DNA from: Cordia subcordata
Taxonomy: Eukaryota > Streptophyta > Magnoliopsida > Boraginales > Cordiaceae
Assembly (NCBI GenBank): GCA_028554755.1
Contig: JAPTOF010000005.1
Location: 19,876,001 to 19,940,000, forward strand
DNA: 64,000 bases
Direction of reading: 5' to 3'
Part shown: positions 12,079 through 24,200 of the stretch, piece after piece
How positions within the stretch are numbered: the stretch's first letter is position 1
Layout of the letters: each line of letters begins with the position of its first letter
Notes under the pieces: model-generated
Databases searched by the model: none
What the model was told of the DNA's origin: nothing
What the model saw: the letters and a program-made list of their open reading frames with translations, nothing else
Program-made: the position numbers and the translations under genes

Positions 12079-13040
12079 GAGTTAAATTCAAATAAGTCTT
12101 TAATGTTAATAAATTTATTTTAGTCTCTATTGTTATAAATAATTCATACAAATTCTTAATGTTTACTTATTATAGTTAAATTAGTCCTTGCAGTTAGAGT
12201 TAAATTTAAATAAGCCTATAATGTTTATATATTTTTTAATTTTAATCCCTATTGTTTTAAATAATTCATACAAGTCCCCAATATTTAATTATTATGGTCA
12301 GATTAGTCCTTACAATTAGAATGGACGTTAGTTTTGATGAAAATATCCCAAATGACCTCAAACATAAAAGCAATTGACAATCTTACTCTTTGCGCTATAA
12401 AACGAAATCCGATTATCTATTTTTTAAGCAAAAATTCCTAGCCAAAAAGAAAAAAAGTAGTAGGAATTTAACATTTTGGATGATAGCTATTGCATTCTTT
12501 GCATATTTGAATTTATTGTGAACTTTTATAAGACACATTAGACATCTGATTGAAATTTTTTAATGAAAATTAGGAACTTTTATTGTCTAAAAATTATTCC
12601 ATAATGAAATTCACAGTACAAAAGTTTAAGATATTATAATCAACTAAGAATAAAAAAAAAGAAAAGAAAAAAGAATGACAACTTGAGCTTAGGGACTAAT
12701 TTGATTGGTTTTTGAAAACATTAGGGACTATGCGTGTGATTTTCCCTTTTACAAACTTATTAAAATTAGTTCCAATCTTTTTTATTCATTTTTTCTTAAA
12801 ACAGAGACTAATTTAAATAAGTTTGTAAAACACTGGGGACTAGTATGAATTTTTTTCAAATAATGGGGACTAGTTTGACTAATTTTGTGAAACATTGGGA
12901 GTAATATAAATTTTTTAAAATAATAAGGACTAATCTAATTACATTTGTGAAATATTAAGGACTAATTTGAATATTTTAAAATAATAAGGACTACTTTGAA
13001 AAAATAGAAAAATAATAGGGACTTATTGTGAAATTTACCC
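12079..13040. mobile_element. Mutator-like MITE with 9-bp target-site duplication
   Basis: The 962-bp element is flanked by TAATGTATA (12070-12078) and TAATGCATA (13041-13049), 8 of 9 bases matching. The ends are diverged inverted repeats: left GAGTTAAATTCAAATAAGTC, right ending GGGACTTATTGTGAAATTTACCC. Both arms contain several spaced copies of a GGGACTA/TAGTCC motif in opposite orientation. Nine-base duplications are the mark of Mutator-like transposition. No transposase remains, so it is non-autonomous. Confidence 0.75.
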
Positions 13041-13164
13041 TAATGCATAATTATGTTGAGTTTATCTTAAAATTGTTGGCGGTCACATTGCTAACTATTT
13101 CAGCATTCTAGTGAAGAATGATGTAATTCTTGGAGAATGTATACATGTAGTATTGGCTGAGTAA

Positions 13165-13254
13165 TTTTCGGTGATTAAATAATCGAATTTGACCACAGTA
13201 TTTGACTAAGGTGAATTTAAATGTTGTCAAATTCGGCTATTTAATCGCCGAAAG
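13165..13254. repeat. Inverted repeat able to form a 29-bp stem
   Basis: The arms at 13165-13193 and 13226-13254 pair at 25 of 29 positions around a 32-bp loop. The right side extends into a second related arm (ATAGCCGAAAATTATTCGG, about 13263-13281) that can pair with the left arm as well. It could be a small foldback transposon or a hairpin-RNA source. Confidence 0.75.
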
Positions 13255-13299
13255 TTTTTTCAATAGCCGAAAATTATTCGGTCATTTGCCAATGGCCAA

Positions 13300-14400
13300 G
13301 TAATAAATGCTAATACTTTCGTTGATTTGAACAGTCGATTTCTGTTTTTGAACAAACAAAAAAGCTAGATTTGAAATTCATTCCAAACCATGGTTATTTT
13401 CGTAAGGAATTTTAAAATATGTGTTATTTATTAAAAAAAAAATCCCGATTGGAATGTCCATTTCCTATTGCTTCAAGGAAACTTTTTGTCTTTTAGTTCC
13501 CATTTCATCATCCAAACCATAAAAAGAATGCAAGAGGAAAAAGAAATTTCTTCCAAAAGTAAAAAAAGATCATGCAAGAAAAGCTATACATTTGTTCATA
13601 GAGAAGTTGCATATGATTAATAAGGAAATGTTGCACAAGATGCACACTAATTCACCAATATTTGGATCAAAAGAAACAACCAAAAAAAAAAAGTCCACCA
13701 ATAATATCTTTTGACACCCCAATTGGTTAAAAACCCACATGCACACACCTTAAAAGTATCTTTTCTGACCAGATCATCCAACGCCACCACCTACCCCCAA
13801 CCCAATTCAAAGTTGAGCCTAGCCTGCACTAAGAGTTGTAAATCACGAAGCATAAGTTGTACATCATGCCTCATAGAAAATTTTCTCATTATCTTTTTTT
13901 TTAAAAAAAAAAAAATCTTGAGAGCCGTAAACTTGGTTTTATGGCAATCCTGGCAGACAGAATGACCTTCCATCTTATGTCCTTCTCTGGCATCGAATAC
14001 AATTGTGTGAAAGTTTCAGGAACCGTTTCAAAGCCAATGAGTCTAAACAACAACAATTAACAAGTTAATTTGCACAAACATTTGCTTCTCTACTATTAAT
14101 ATTTCGAAAAAAGTCAGATAGCCTCACCAAAAAATAATTAGAGTGGCCGAGTGCTAATTTATTACGGCTAAAGCCTTTAGCTTGATCCTATATTTTTTTT
14201 TATCACAAATATCATATGTGATTTTTTCTTTTTTGATAATAAGAAAATTCAATTGGTAGAGTTTGACCATAAGATATTTATTGGAAATAGGGATGTAATT
14301 CAATTACTAAGCCATGGCCGTTCCTTGTTTTTATTGTTGGGTAACCCTGGAGGGTATCACGTGTGATTGTTGATTAACGTAAAATACGTATTAGAATACG
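13300..14400. other. Gene-free stretch upstream of ENT1
   Basis: No coding exon is supported. Short frames at 13711-13973 exist on both strands and run through a T/A homopolymer block (13890-13916), which argues against coding. The interval ends in the ENT1 promoter. Confidence 0.5.
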
Positions 14401-14401
14401 T

Positions 14402-14409
14402 TATAAATA
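14402..14409 (+). promoter_or_regulatory. Possible TATA box of ENT1
   Basis: TATAAATA lies about 170 bp upstream of the ENT1 ATG in an AT-rich context. The spacing is plausible for a plant core promoter, but AT-rich DNA yields such matches by chance. Confidence 0.35.
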
Positions 14410-14579
14410 TAAAATTTATAACTTTAAAATGGATTTAATACGAGTTTATTGCAAAAGAAAAAGGGCGCAAAAAGAAAGTCATACAAGCTAAACCACCCCA
14501 TTTGTGGATACCTATCAAATATCTCTTTGACAGATCATCAAATCAAACCCACCATCACCAAACCACACCACCACCATCA

Positions 14580-17317
14580 ATGGCCGTCGACGAGGACACA
14601 GAATCATCACCACTCATAATCATCCCCAAGCCACCCTCCTCACAAAGCCCCAACAAGATCCCAAAAGACACCTTCCACTTAGCCTACATAATCTACTTCA
14701 CCTTAGGCGCAGGCTATCTCCTCCCATGGAACGCATTCATCACGGCCGTCGATTACTTCGCCTACCTCTACCCAGAAGCCTCCGTTGACCGGGTCTTCGC
14801 CATCGTTTACATGCTCATAGGCCTCACATGCCTCGTCTTCATCATTGCATTTGCTCACAAGTCAAGCACAGCAGTCAGAATCAACGTTGGTTTGGTTTTA
14901 TACATGGTGTCTTTGGTGATCGTGCCATTGATTGATGTGTGGTATGTGAAAGGTGTGAGTGGTGTGTATGGTGGGTTCTATGTGACTGTTTGTGCAGTGG
15001 GGCTTTCTGGGATTGCTGATGGCTTGGTTCAAGGTGGAATTATTGGTGCTGCTGGGCAGTTGCCTGAGAGGTATATGCAGGCCACTGTTGCTGGCACTGC
15101 TGCTTCTGGTATGCCTTTTTTATGATGGCTGGCTTGAATCTTGGTTTGTTTGATGATAAAGTTTGTTTCCTTGTTAGTAAAATTAGCTAAAACAAAACTA
15201 ATTTTGATGGGTTCTGTTAATTATATTTTTTCTGAGATGGGTATTTTTTAGATTTTATTTCCAGCATAACTAGACTTTCGTGCTCGGATTACTTCTTTTT
15301 TTTTTTGGTATTTTTTTTCTTTTTAATACCTTTCTTGAATCAAGTGCATCTCAGGCATAGCTGGATTTTTGCAGCAGTTATTTTTTTAAATTTTTCTAGT
15401 TTTTTTTTTCTTTTTCATTTTTTAGCTTTTCATGATGAGTGGCTTGATCTTGGTGTGCTTGATGATAAAGTTCGTTTCTTTGTTTGTAAGATTAGCTAAA
15501 ACTAACTTTGATGGGTTTTGTTATTTCTATCTTTTTATTTTTTTCTGGAAGAGTTTTTTTTTTTACCTTTTTTTCAGTTACTTCTAGCATAACCAGGGAT
15601 TTTTCTAATTTATTCCCTCTTGTTCATACATTTTTATGATGGACTACAGGATATTGAACTCTGATTTTGTTCTGTTAGATGATAAAGTCTGTGTCTTTCT
15701 TAGTCAAATTAGCTAAACTGAAGTACAGTATTGCTGATATGGGCTTATCCCTTTGCTGATGTGGTCTTTCCACTGTTCAATGAGCAGAAGTGTTGTAAAT
15801 ATTTGCATTCGTGTATTGCGTTATGTTGTTGGTTAATGAAGTTTTTCTTTCCAAGCAAACTGAGTTGAATCTAATAACTTGGGTCTGTTAGAACTTCATG
15901 GAAGTATCTCAGATGAGTGTCTTTTACTGATACCTCCCCTAAATAAAGATTTTATTGTAAGATTGCTTTTATTGATTACTGCCTTGGAGAGAGAGAGAGA
16001 GAGAGAGAGAGAGGGACAGAGGGAGGGATAGGGGGGGGGGACAGGGAAGAGAGAGAGAGAGAGAGAGAGAGTTGCAGCTATATTAGGACAGAGTGAGGGA
16101 TTTTTTTTTTTTGGGGGGGGGGAGGGGGGACGGGGAAGAGAGAGAGAGAGTGTTGCAGCTATATTGTTCTCGACATTTCTAAGATAATTTTCTTCAGTGT
16201 TTATTTATCTGATTTTCAGCTGCATATAGAAAATGAAGTCAATTCCTCCCGGGATTTTGAGTCAATGCTACTTCTTGATTTTCTCTTTTTCCTTTTGCAT
16301 TTGTAGATTGGTCGTATTAGACCCTGTAGAGTTTGCTAGGAATGCCTCAAGACATAATGATAAGCAAACTCATAATACTTATGGTTTAAACTTGGTAGGT
16401 GGCAGAAATGTGATATTTCGTGTAGTAAATGGCGATAGCACTTGGAGCACATCTCTTCATTTCTTGCTTATGGAAGCCCGGTTTTATATAATAAATTATG
16501 CTTTTAGTTGCTGGAGCAATATTTTCAGATTAAGCTGCTACAGTAAAATAGTATTTATATCTTCACTTTGATAAAATCTACTGCAGGTGTCCTTGTTTCA
16601 CTGCTGAGAATATTGACCAAAGCTGTATATCCACAAGATGCCGCTGGGTTGAGAAAAAGTGCAAATCTATATTTTCTCGTCAGCATTATCGTGATGGTCA
16701 TATGCATTGTCTTTTACAATGTGGCGCATCGACTTCCAGTTATCAAATATTACGATGATCTGAAAACTCAAGCAGTAAACGTGGAGATAGAAGCAAAAGG
16801 TGACCTAACTAGGGAGTTATGGAATTCCACCTTGTGGGACATTGTTGGGACAGTCAAATGGTATGGTTATGGTATCCTCATTTTGTATGTGGTGACCTTG
16901 TGCATATTTCCTGGGTATATCACAGAAGACGTGCACTCTGCGGTTCTGAGGGACTGGTATCCAATAGTGTTGATTACAGGATACAATGTATTTGACCTGG
17001 TAGGCAAGTGTCTGACGTCATTATATCTCCTCGAGAATGCAAAAGTCGCGATTGGCGCGTCCTTCGCAAGATTGTTATTCTTGCCACTTTTCTTCGGCTG
17101 TTTGCACGGCCCCGAGTTCTTTAGGACAGAGATCCCAGTCACGATACTAACATGTCTCTTAGGCCTCACCAACGGCTACTTCACTAGCGTGTTAATGATC
17201 TCCGCTCCGAAGACTGTCCAGTTGCAGCATGCCGAGGTTGCAGGTATCGTGCTTGTGTTGTTCTTAGTTGTTGGTCTGGCAATTGGTTCTGTTGTATCAT
17301 GGTTCTGGGTCATATAG
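14580..17317 (+). CDS. ENT1: Equilibrative nucleoside transporter (ENT1 type)
   Basis: Two coding exons, 14580-15108 and 16587-17317, give 1260 nt and 419 aa; the junction splits a Gly codon (TCT G|GT GTC). The ENT family moves nucleosides across membranes; plant ENT1 has been described as a proton-coupled carrier. The sequence shows about 11 hydrophobic segments. TM1 carries GAGYLLPWNAFITAVDYF. The conserved loop PERYMQATVAGTAASG is followed by VLVSLLRILTKAVYPQDAAG. The C-terminal region has LHGPEFFRTEIPVTILTCLL, then LGLTNGYFTSVLMI, and ends WFWVI. A long loop after TM6 (about residues 230-275) is hydrophilic. The ATG at 14580 is preferred over an upstream in-frame ATG at 14502 because plant ENT proteins start just before an acidic leader such as MAVDEDTESSPL. 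Exon 1 is GC-richer and codon-biased. ENT1 versus ENT8 assignment rests on similarity from memory. Confidence 0.95.
15124..15725. repeat. Three diverged tandem copies inside the ENT1 intron
   Basis: The block TGATGATAAAGTTTGTTTCC...AATTAGCTAAAAC occurs at about 15152, 15460 and 15678, each time preceded by a GGCTTGAATCTTGG-like segment. Copies 1 and 2 are also followed by TTTTGATGGGTT and, further on, AGCATAAC. Copies are about 20-30% diverged, and spacing falls from about 308 to about 218 bp. It is an old local duplication inside the intron with no coding frame. Confidence 0.8.
15986..16153. repeat. (GA)n / poly-G microsatellite cluster in the ENT1 intron
   Basis: Three GA runs (about 15986-16013, 16049-16071, 16136-16152) are separated by G runs of 8-10 bases. 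AGAGAGAGAGTGTTGCAGCTATATT after the third run repeats AGAGAGTTGCAGCTATATT after the second, so the cluster grew partly by duplication. It lies about 430 bp upstream of the 3' splice site of the ENT1 intron. Confidence 0.88.
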
Positions 17318-18256
17318 TTCGTCAGATGCTTGTAAAGCATCACATGCTATGTGCTCAGGCCATTGAAAATTATTCAGTCTGAAATGCCCATTATTTACAT
17401 ATTTGTGTTCTTTAAGTTCCCCTCCTGTATGCAATATCATCAGTTTCAGTTGTATTCCGAAACTCGAATTGTACCATACATCAGCTAATAGTTGCATACT
17501 GAAGCTTGACAATGTAACATTGTAACGTATGTTGCTTTTAGAAGAATCTAAGAAATGTATATTGCTGGCTATTGTTCGTGGATACTACTGTTCAGTTACC
17601 ACCTCATCCAAAGCCTCAAGCCTCATGGATGGTTTTAATGTTCTTTTTAAATAGGTAATAGTAAGACTCGACCCCACGACTTCGGTTCTAATGCCTTGTT
17701 GAATAAAAAGAATCCACAATACCCGTGCCCGTGTTCAGTCTCCATAGACTGACAATAGAACCACGGGTCAACCCCAAAAAAAAAAAAACAGCTAAATATA
17801 ATCAGTCACGTTGGAGTTAGCAATGGATATCTCTTGCTAGTACACAATTGAGTATAAATTAACACTTCCGACTAAAGACCTTCCAACTATGCACTGAAGT
17901 ATGAAAACACTGCAGTCAGATACAATATGCAGTCCAACCACGATGCGAAAACTAATGGGGATTGAATGGCTAAACATACAACATTACTACAGCCTTGCAG
18001 CATTCATCGGAACCCAAGAGCAGATACATTTTGTTGATTCCTATTACCAATGTCAGCTATAAGTTGTTAAAAAAAAGAGCAAATTGTAGATGAAAGAATA
18101 TAGCAATAACAAAATTTGCATGCTCAGAAGACTATGATTTATGAAGTTCAACATTATGAACTGGAGGGTAAAGCAATAACTTGATAACAATTTCCAAAAC
18201 CGAAACCGTCCGAAGGAAATGCCACTGAACCTTTACCACAACATGAGCAACATCAT
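17318..18256. other. Convergent 3' region between ENT1 and RBM25
   Basis: ENT1 (+) and RBM25 (-) end facing each other, with 939 bp between the stop codons. It should hold both 3' UTRs and polyadenylation sites. I see no separate gene. A segment at about 17650-17775 ending in a run of 13 A could be a short retroposed piece, but I cannot define its start. Confidence 0.6.
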
Positions 18257-21200
18257 TCAAGCTTTTGACCTAAAAGCAAGACCAGTCTCTACTTTCTTGA
18301 TTTCGAAGATAAGCATCCTCCACATCTTGAGTACAAACATCTCGGCTTCTTCATCCAATATGGTTTGGAGGTTCTCCAGCATTGTAGATGCCTTTACATG
18401 CTCATGTGTGGTGGATACAATATAGTCCACTAGTGTGGGCTCTTCCTCACCAAGGAATTCTGTGATCTTCTTAGAGATCCACGGTTTCATTCGCTCATGC
18501 AGATTGTGCTGCCAAGTGCAAAACAAACAATTTAATGTCAGTTTCAGCAACACTAACAACTTTCACATAATGCAGCAATACACACACAATTTACTATTTG
18601 AAAGCATTTAGCTCCTAAATTCCAATTCCAGCCTTTAACTAATAGCTTCACTGTGTTCCTTCCAAGATCACCCCAACAATTTTGAGAAATTGCAGCAATC
18701 AGAAAAACGATGGTATAACAGATGGTGTGGGATGAAGAGGCTGAAATGGGATGCCAAAACCATGGTAACTCATCCTCCACTAAGCACACGCCAGCATTCT
18801 AATGCAAGAAATCTCAGCGAGCAACCATTTTAATCGTCTCAACCCACTTTCTCCACCCCTCAAAGAAAACACACACACCACCCACACACAGAGAAAGAAG
18901 ACAAAAAGTGCTTTACTCTCTTATATGCAACTACAAGGCATTTTCCTAAAACATATCTCACACTTAGTGTAAACCGATAAATTTGTAATTAAAGCTCAAG
19001 ATTCATACGCATGCTTTTTGGGCATGACAAGGTTTGTGCTTTTCAAGAAAGTAGAGATCTAATCTAAAAAAATGCAGTCCATGCTGCATAAATAAGGCTG
19101 AAATAGCCAATGGTCTCACCTCTTCATAGATGTTCCAGTTTATCTCGTATGAGAATAACTCATCTTTGGTCTTCGGGATCATATCAATCAACTGTTTTGC
19201 ATCCAAAAGCTTCTTACTTTCTGGTATTTTCCCTTTATCTGGTCCATGATCTCTAACCTTATCACGATCAAAAGACTCTTTTGCACTCTCATCTCTTATG
19301 CTCTTGCCCTCTCCATGGTGCCTATCACGGTCTCGCTGACCAGATCTATCCAGATGCCTTCTACTTCTTTCCCTATCTGCATCAGGTCTCTCTTCTTTGG
19401 AATTAACATTTGAGATGCGCTTTGCAAATTCTGCTGCTGCAACCAAATTCGATGATGGTGCTTCAGATTGAGGAGGTTGAACAGCCTGCTGCTCCTCAGT
19501 TGAGTAATCAAGGGGAACCAGAGGTCTCATCTTCTTTTCCTTGTGAGCTTCCTCTTCCTCATCCTCGTTAAACACAGAAGGAACAGCAGTTCTCTTTCCT
19601 GACCCCTGCAGGCCAAACCCCAGCTTCCTTACAGGGGCATTGCTCTGAGGCATCTCTGATTCATCAGCGGTACCATTTTGTATTACCCCTTCACCACCTG
19701 CAACATAATGTCAATATCCATTTAACTATACAAGAGAAATACCTCAAAACATCATACAAGGTCATCCGAAAAGTACCATACAACTTACCAATAAAATCAC
19801 CATCAGCTGAATCATGATCAGCAGTCTGATTGAAAGCTTTGTCTTTGCTCACAATATATTTTTCATCAGGTGCAATTGATTTATCACTTCCATTAGCTGC
19901 ATGACGAGATAAAGTTTTCAATGCCTCTAGTTGCTGTTCTTTATGTTGCTCTTCCTCGGCCCTTCTCTTAGCCTCAGCAATCTCTTCTTCTTCTCTCAAT
20001 TTGTCAGCCAAGTCCTCTTCCTTTTCCCTTTGTCTCCTTTTCCTCTCTTCATCACTCACTCTGTATTTCCGCTTTTTGGAATAACCATCATCACTTTCAC
20101 GCTCTTGATCCATTATCTCCCACTTCCACTCTTGTGCCCTCTCTTTATCTCTCTCTCTCTCTCGCTTCCGCCAATGTTCTCTATCTCTTTCTCTTAATTC
20201 CCAATCCTTTTCGCGTGCCTTATAACGACGTTCATCTTCTCGGATTTTATATTCTCTCTCCTTTTCTCTCTTAGCTCGGTCCTGTTCACGTTCTCTCTCA
20301 TACCTCTCAAGCTCCCTTTCCTTTTCCCGTTTCAGATCTCGCTCACGATCTCTACTTCTCTTATCATCTCGTCTACTCCGATCAGGTGAGCTTGTTTCAG
20401 TCTGCTCTTGCTCACTTGAAGGTTTATGATCACTGGCTGACTCATCTTCATTTTTTCCTTCTGCTGCATCAAAAAGAAAAAGCTGAAGCATACTGCATAT
20501 GACACCTTTATCATTGCAACAAGCATCTATTGACAGCTGACTATAACAAGTAAAAATTTCATCAAAAGATCCCAAGAAAAAAACAATAGGTGATGTTAGT
20601 GAAGAAGCCCAGACTATGCTAGAATCTAGATTAAGAGGAGAAAGGAGAGGGATAAAAGCAAATGCAAGGAAGCCTCAACTACTGTAGATTAAAAGTACGA
20701 CAAAAGAAGAAAAAAGTTAAAAAGTAAATAAAAAGGACTCGCATCCTGTTTGGCTGTGATTATTTGGGTGCTTGTAAGAACCCAAAATAAGAAGCAACCC
20801 CCAACAGCTTTTATAAAAAGTGCTTATAAGCACCCAAAATAAGCACTGCCAACCACCCTCTTACCCTGCGTAGCCCCTTCCTTCTCATGTTCTGAGTTTG
20901 GATTAGCAGGAGCATCTGCCAAAGCTTGTGATGGTGGTGGTGGCGGCGGCAATGGCTTGTTCTTCAATCTCTCCTCTATCATGTTGGTAATCTTCTCCAA
21001 AGCCTCTTTGTCAGCTTCCCTATCTTCGTCTGTTACAAGGCCAAAACTGGAGGGTTCTTGCTTCTCCTTACTTTGTACATCACCATCATCTTTCTTAGTT
21101 TCCTCCATGGAGACTTTAGATGGTTCTGTGGGGAGCTTAGAATATTCATTCTTTTCTGCACCAGGTTCACTAGCTTCCTGGTTTTCAGCCTGCTTACCTT

Positions 21201-24200
21201 CAGTTTCAGTTTGTTGTTGATTCTTAACACTTTCTACTTTCTTCTCAACATAACTCTCTAGATATTCCCTTGTAGCTTGACTGACTTGTACCTGCACATA
21301 TCAAGTAATAAAAGTTAGTCATGAACAAAACATGGTAATTAATCTTTACTTTTTTTTCCTCAAGATGACTAATCATCCATCCCCAACCCAGAAGAAATCA
21401 ATAGGAGAAAATATACTATGCCCTTTCTCAATTCACGGTTGTGACTTTCTGAATGACGTTTTTAGGGAATGGAAGCAAAGATCCTAAATAGAGGAAGGGG
21501 TGGAAGGAGGCTCAATTCGCTGTGTTGTGAATGCTGTCAAAGGACAAAATAGGACAGCCCTTGAGGATGGGTTTAGAGTATTCTCTCATTCAAATTCAGA
21601 GTGTTATCTGTTCTTGCTTTTCTTAAGCTCTAGTCGATCTGTCCCTGACTCCACAGTCAGGTGAAAGTATATGTTTGGCATGTCTGCAAAGTACATGTTA
21701 AGCAACTGTGCAAGTGCTCAGGTTTTTCCTTTCAACATAATGACATCACATAGCAAAAAGCAATCATCAATGCGCAGTTATAGTAAAACACCAGCTTTCC
21801 CAAGAGCACAAAGGCAAGAGAAACAACAAATGAACAACAGACAAATAAATAAGGCAATTAAAAACTTTTACATTTAATTTGAGGTTATGGTAAGACAGAG
21901 GGAAGCATTTGATCTATACAATAAAATCTAGACTCATACTTCAAGGAGCTTATTGTTTCAGAATACAAGGAATTCAGGAAAAACTAATGGTCTTCTGCAT
22001 GATAGTGAGAATATAAGCACGTCCACCCAGTTCTGCCCAAGTGTGAAGTACCCAGAGAGAGACAGAAAAGAGGGGGCATGGGAGGGAGAGGGAGTTTTTG
22101 CTGGCGTGAGTAGAGAGATAGAGAGAAAATATCTTACCAGCAATTCCTGTCCATCAACATTTAATTTACTCAGTAGACGTAGTGCACGAAGGACGCCCTC
22201 AGCAGATTCAAAGTCGCAAAATCCAAAACCTTTTAAAGCTCCAGTGGATGGATCTTGAGTACGTTTCCAAGTCTTGACAGGCCCACAGAGCTTTAAAAAA
22301 AATTCATTGATGTCAATGAGAATAAAATCAAATAACCCTCTGATGGCAATCTTTGGTATCATCCTGTTTTGGTAGTTGAACTCTTTAACAAGCAATAGCT
22401 TTGGCAAGAAGTAATATTTTAAGAGTTCCTACGGTCCAAAAAGAAATGTTCCTTGAAATCCAAAAGATATTCACTTGAGAAAAAAGAATACATAACACCC
22501 ATTCAAGTATTATTATGGAACTCATAATATGTGAGAAACATTAGACTTACCAACTGTAACTTTAGTGCTTCCACGTTGGTGTGTGGAAAGAAAACAAAGA
22601 GGGGACAAAAAAATCATAGTCAAATGTAGATAAATGCAATTAAAATCCTAGATTTGTGATTTAAGAGAGATGAAGAATCCTCACTATTCCTTAATTCAAT
22701 TCAATGGGATCTTTCATTCACAATTTTTTTCCATCAAGATAAAACTCTCTGACCCTCGAACCAGGAGTAACTTTTTTCTGTTTCATTAGTATATGTCGTA
22801 GGATAACAGGATGGTTAGAAATCTTTCATCATTTCAACCTACTCGCTCTTTCGGTTAATGAATTGACTTTTCCTTCTAAATATTCTCCATCAGTAACCTT
22901 TCTAATTAAAGCATAAAGAGAAGCAAGCATCTATGACAAACATCGTGGGATTGTGTGCATAAGTAAGTTTGTACTTTAACAATCAATTGTGCTAAGTGAA
23001 AAGTTACAGTAAAACATCAAAGAACAATTGCAAGTGACACAAATTTGCTTAGACAGAAGTAATGAAACATAACAAAAATCGCGTACTTGCAGAAGGGAAA
23101 GTATAAAATCATTTTCCACTGTTGAAGCTATTTTGCCAACATAAATGGTTGTCTGCGGCTTTTCTGTTGGTGCAACACTTGGAACAACAGCTGGGCGAAC
23201 AACAGGGGGAATAATTGGTGCACGAATCCCAGGTACTGGAGGGCGTGACAGAGGTGGAACAATGCCAACTGCTCCTGGGAGGCGTGGTGGAAAGGTTGGT
23301 CGAACTACTGGCGTATATGGAGTGGGGTAACGGGGCATTCCTGCAGAAGTAGACAAAAACATCTATGCAAATTTGTCAGTGAAGGCTTAACAGTAAAGTA
23401 CGTTTTTATGATTCTTAACATGTGAATATATAGGTGCATGGAAGAATTCTACAAGAATAATCAAATGAGGTTACCAACACATTACAAGCAATAAGAGATG
23501 GCGCACAGGCATGACAACTCACCAGCTGTACAGATAACCTGAAGGAACATCAAGACAATAGCATTGAACTCATAAATCATGAATTTGTGAACTAGGCTTA
23601 CCTTGCTCATCCTCTTGAAAACTATCGTCCTTCTTATATTATCCCATGCACCAATCTCAAGATTTTGGGTAACATGAGACTTCCAGCGTCTCATTCTCAT
23701 CAAAGCATGGATATTAAGACACTAAATTTTAACGATGCACAATTGCATATCAAAATATTTAACAACCTTATGTAAAGCAGAGCAAAGTTAAACAAAAAAC
23801 AAAATCCAGATAATGATATGAAACGAAGAGATTGTGATACCTTGGTATAAAAAGGCAAGGAGCAATCAGTTGTTAACATGGCCTGCTGCCGGCAATTCAA
23901 CAATCAAGACCCATGGAAAGGGGAGTATCCTTATCACTACAGGAAAATAGCTTTCTAGATCCACATAGATAACCAAAAACTATTGAGCATGACAAATTGG
24001 GTAACTGGAATGATCGCATCATTCCACTAATGATCTTGTACTGTGAAATTCAATTTCACACAGTTAATCCAAATCTTATGCATAATAATATATGCCTGTA
24101 TGTGTGTATTCTTTAAAGTGATATCTATGCAATGAAAATCAAAGAAACCAGCAAACATGTCCATACCCAAAAAAACGAGTTGAAGAGTGGAAGTCAATAG

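Noticed and set aside
16233..16571. 112-codon frame before ENT1 exon 2
   Set aside because: It lies within the ENT1 intron, has no ENT similarity, and the exon 1 to exon 2 join is already in phase.
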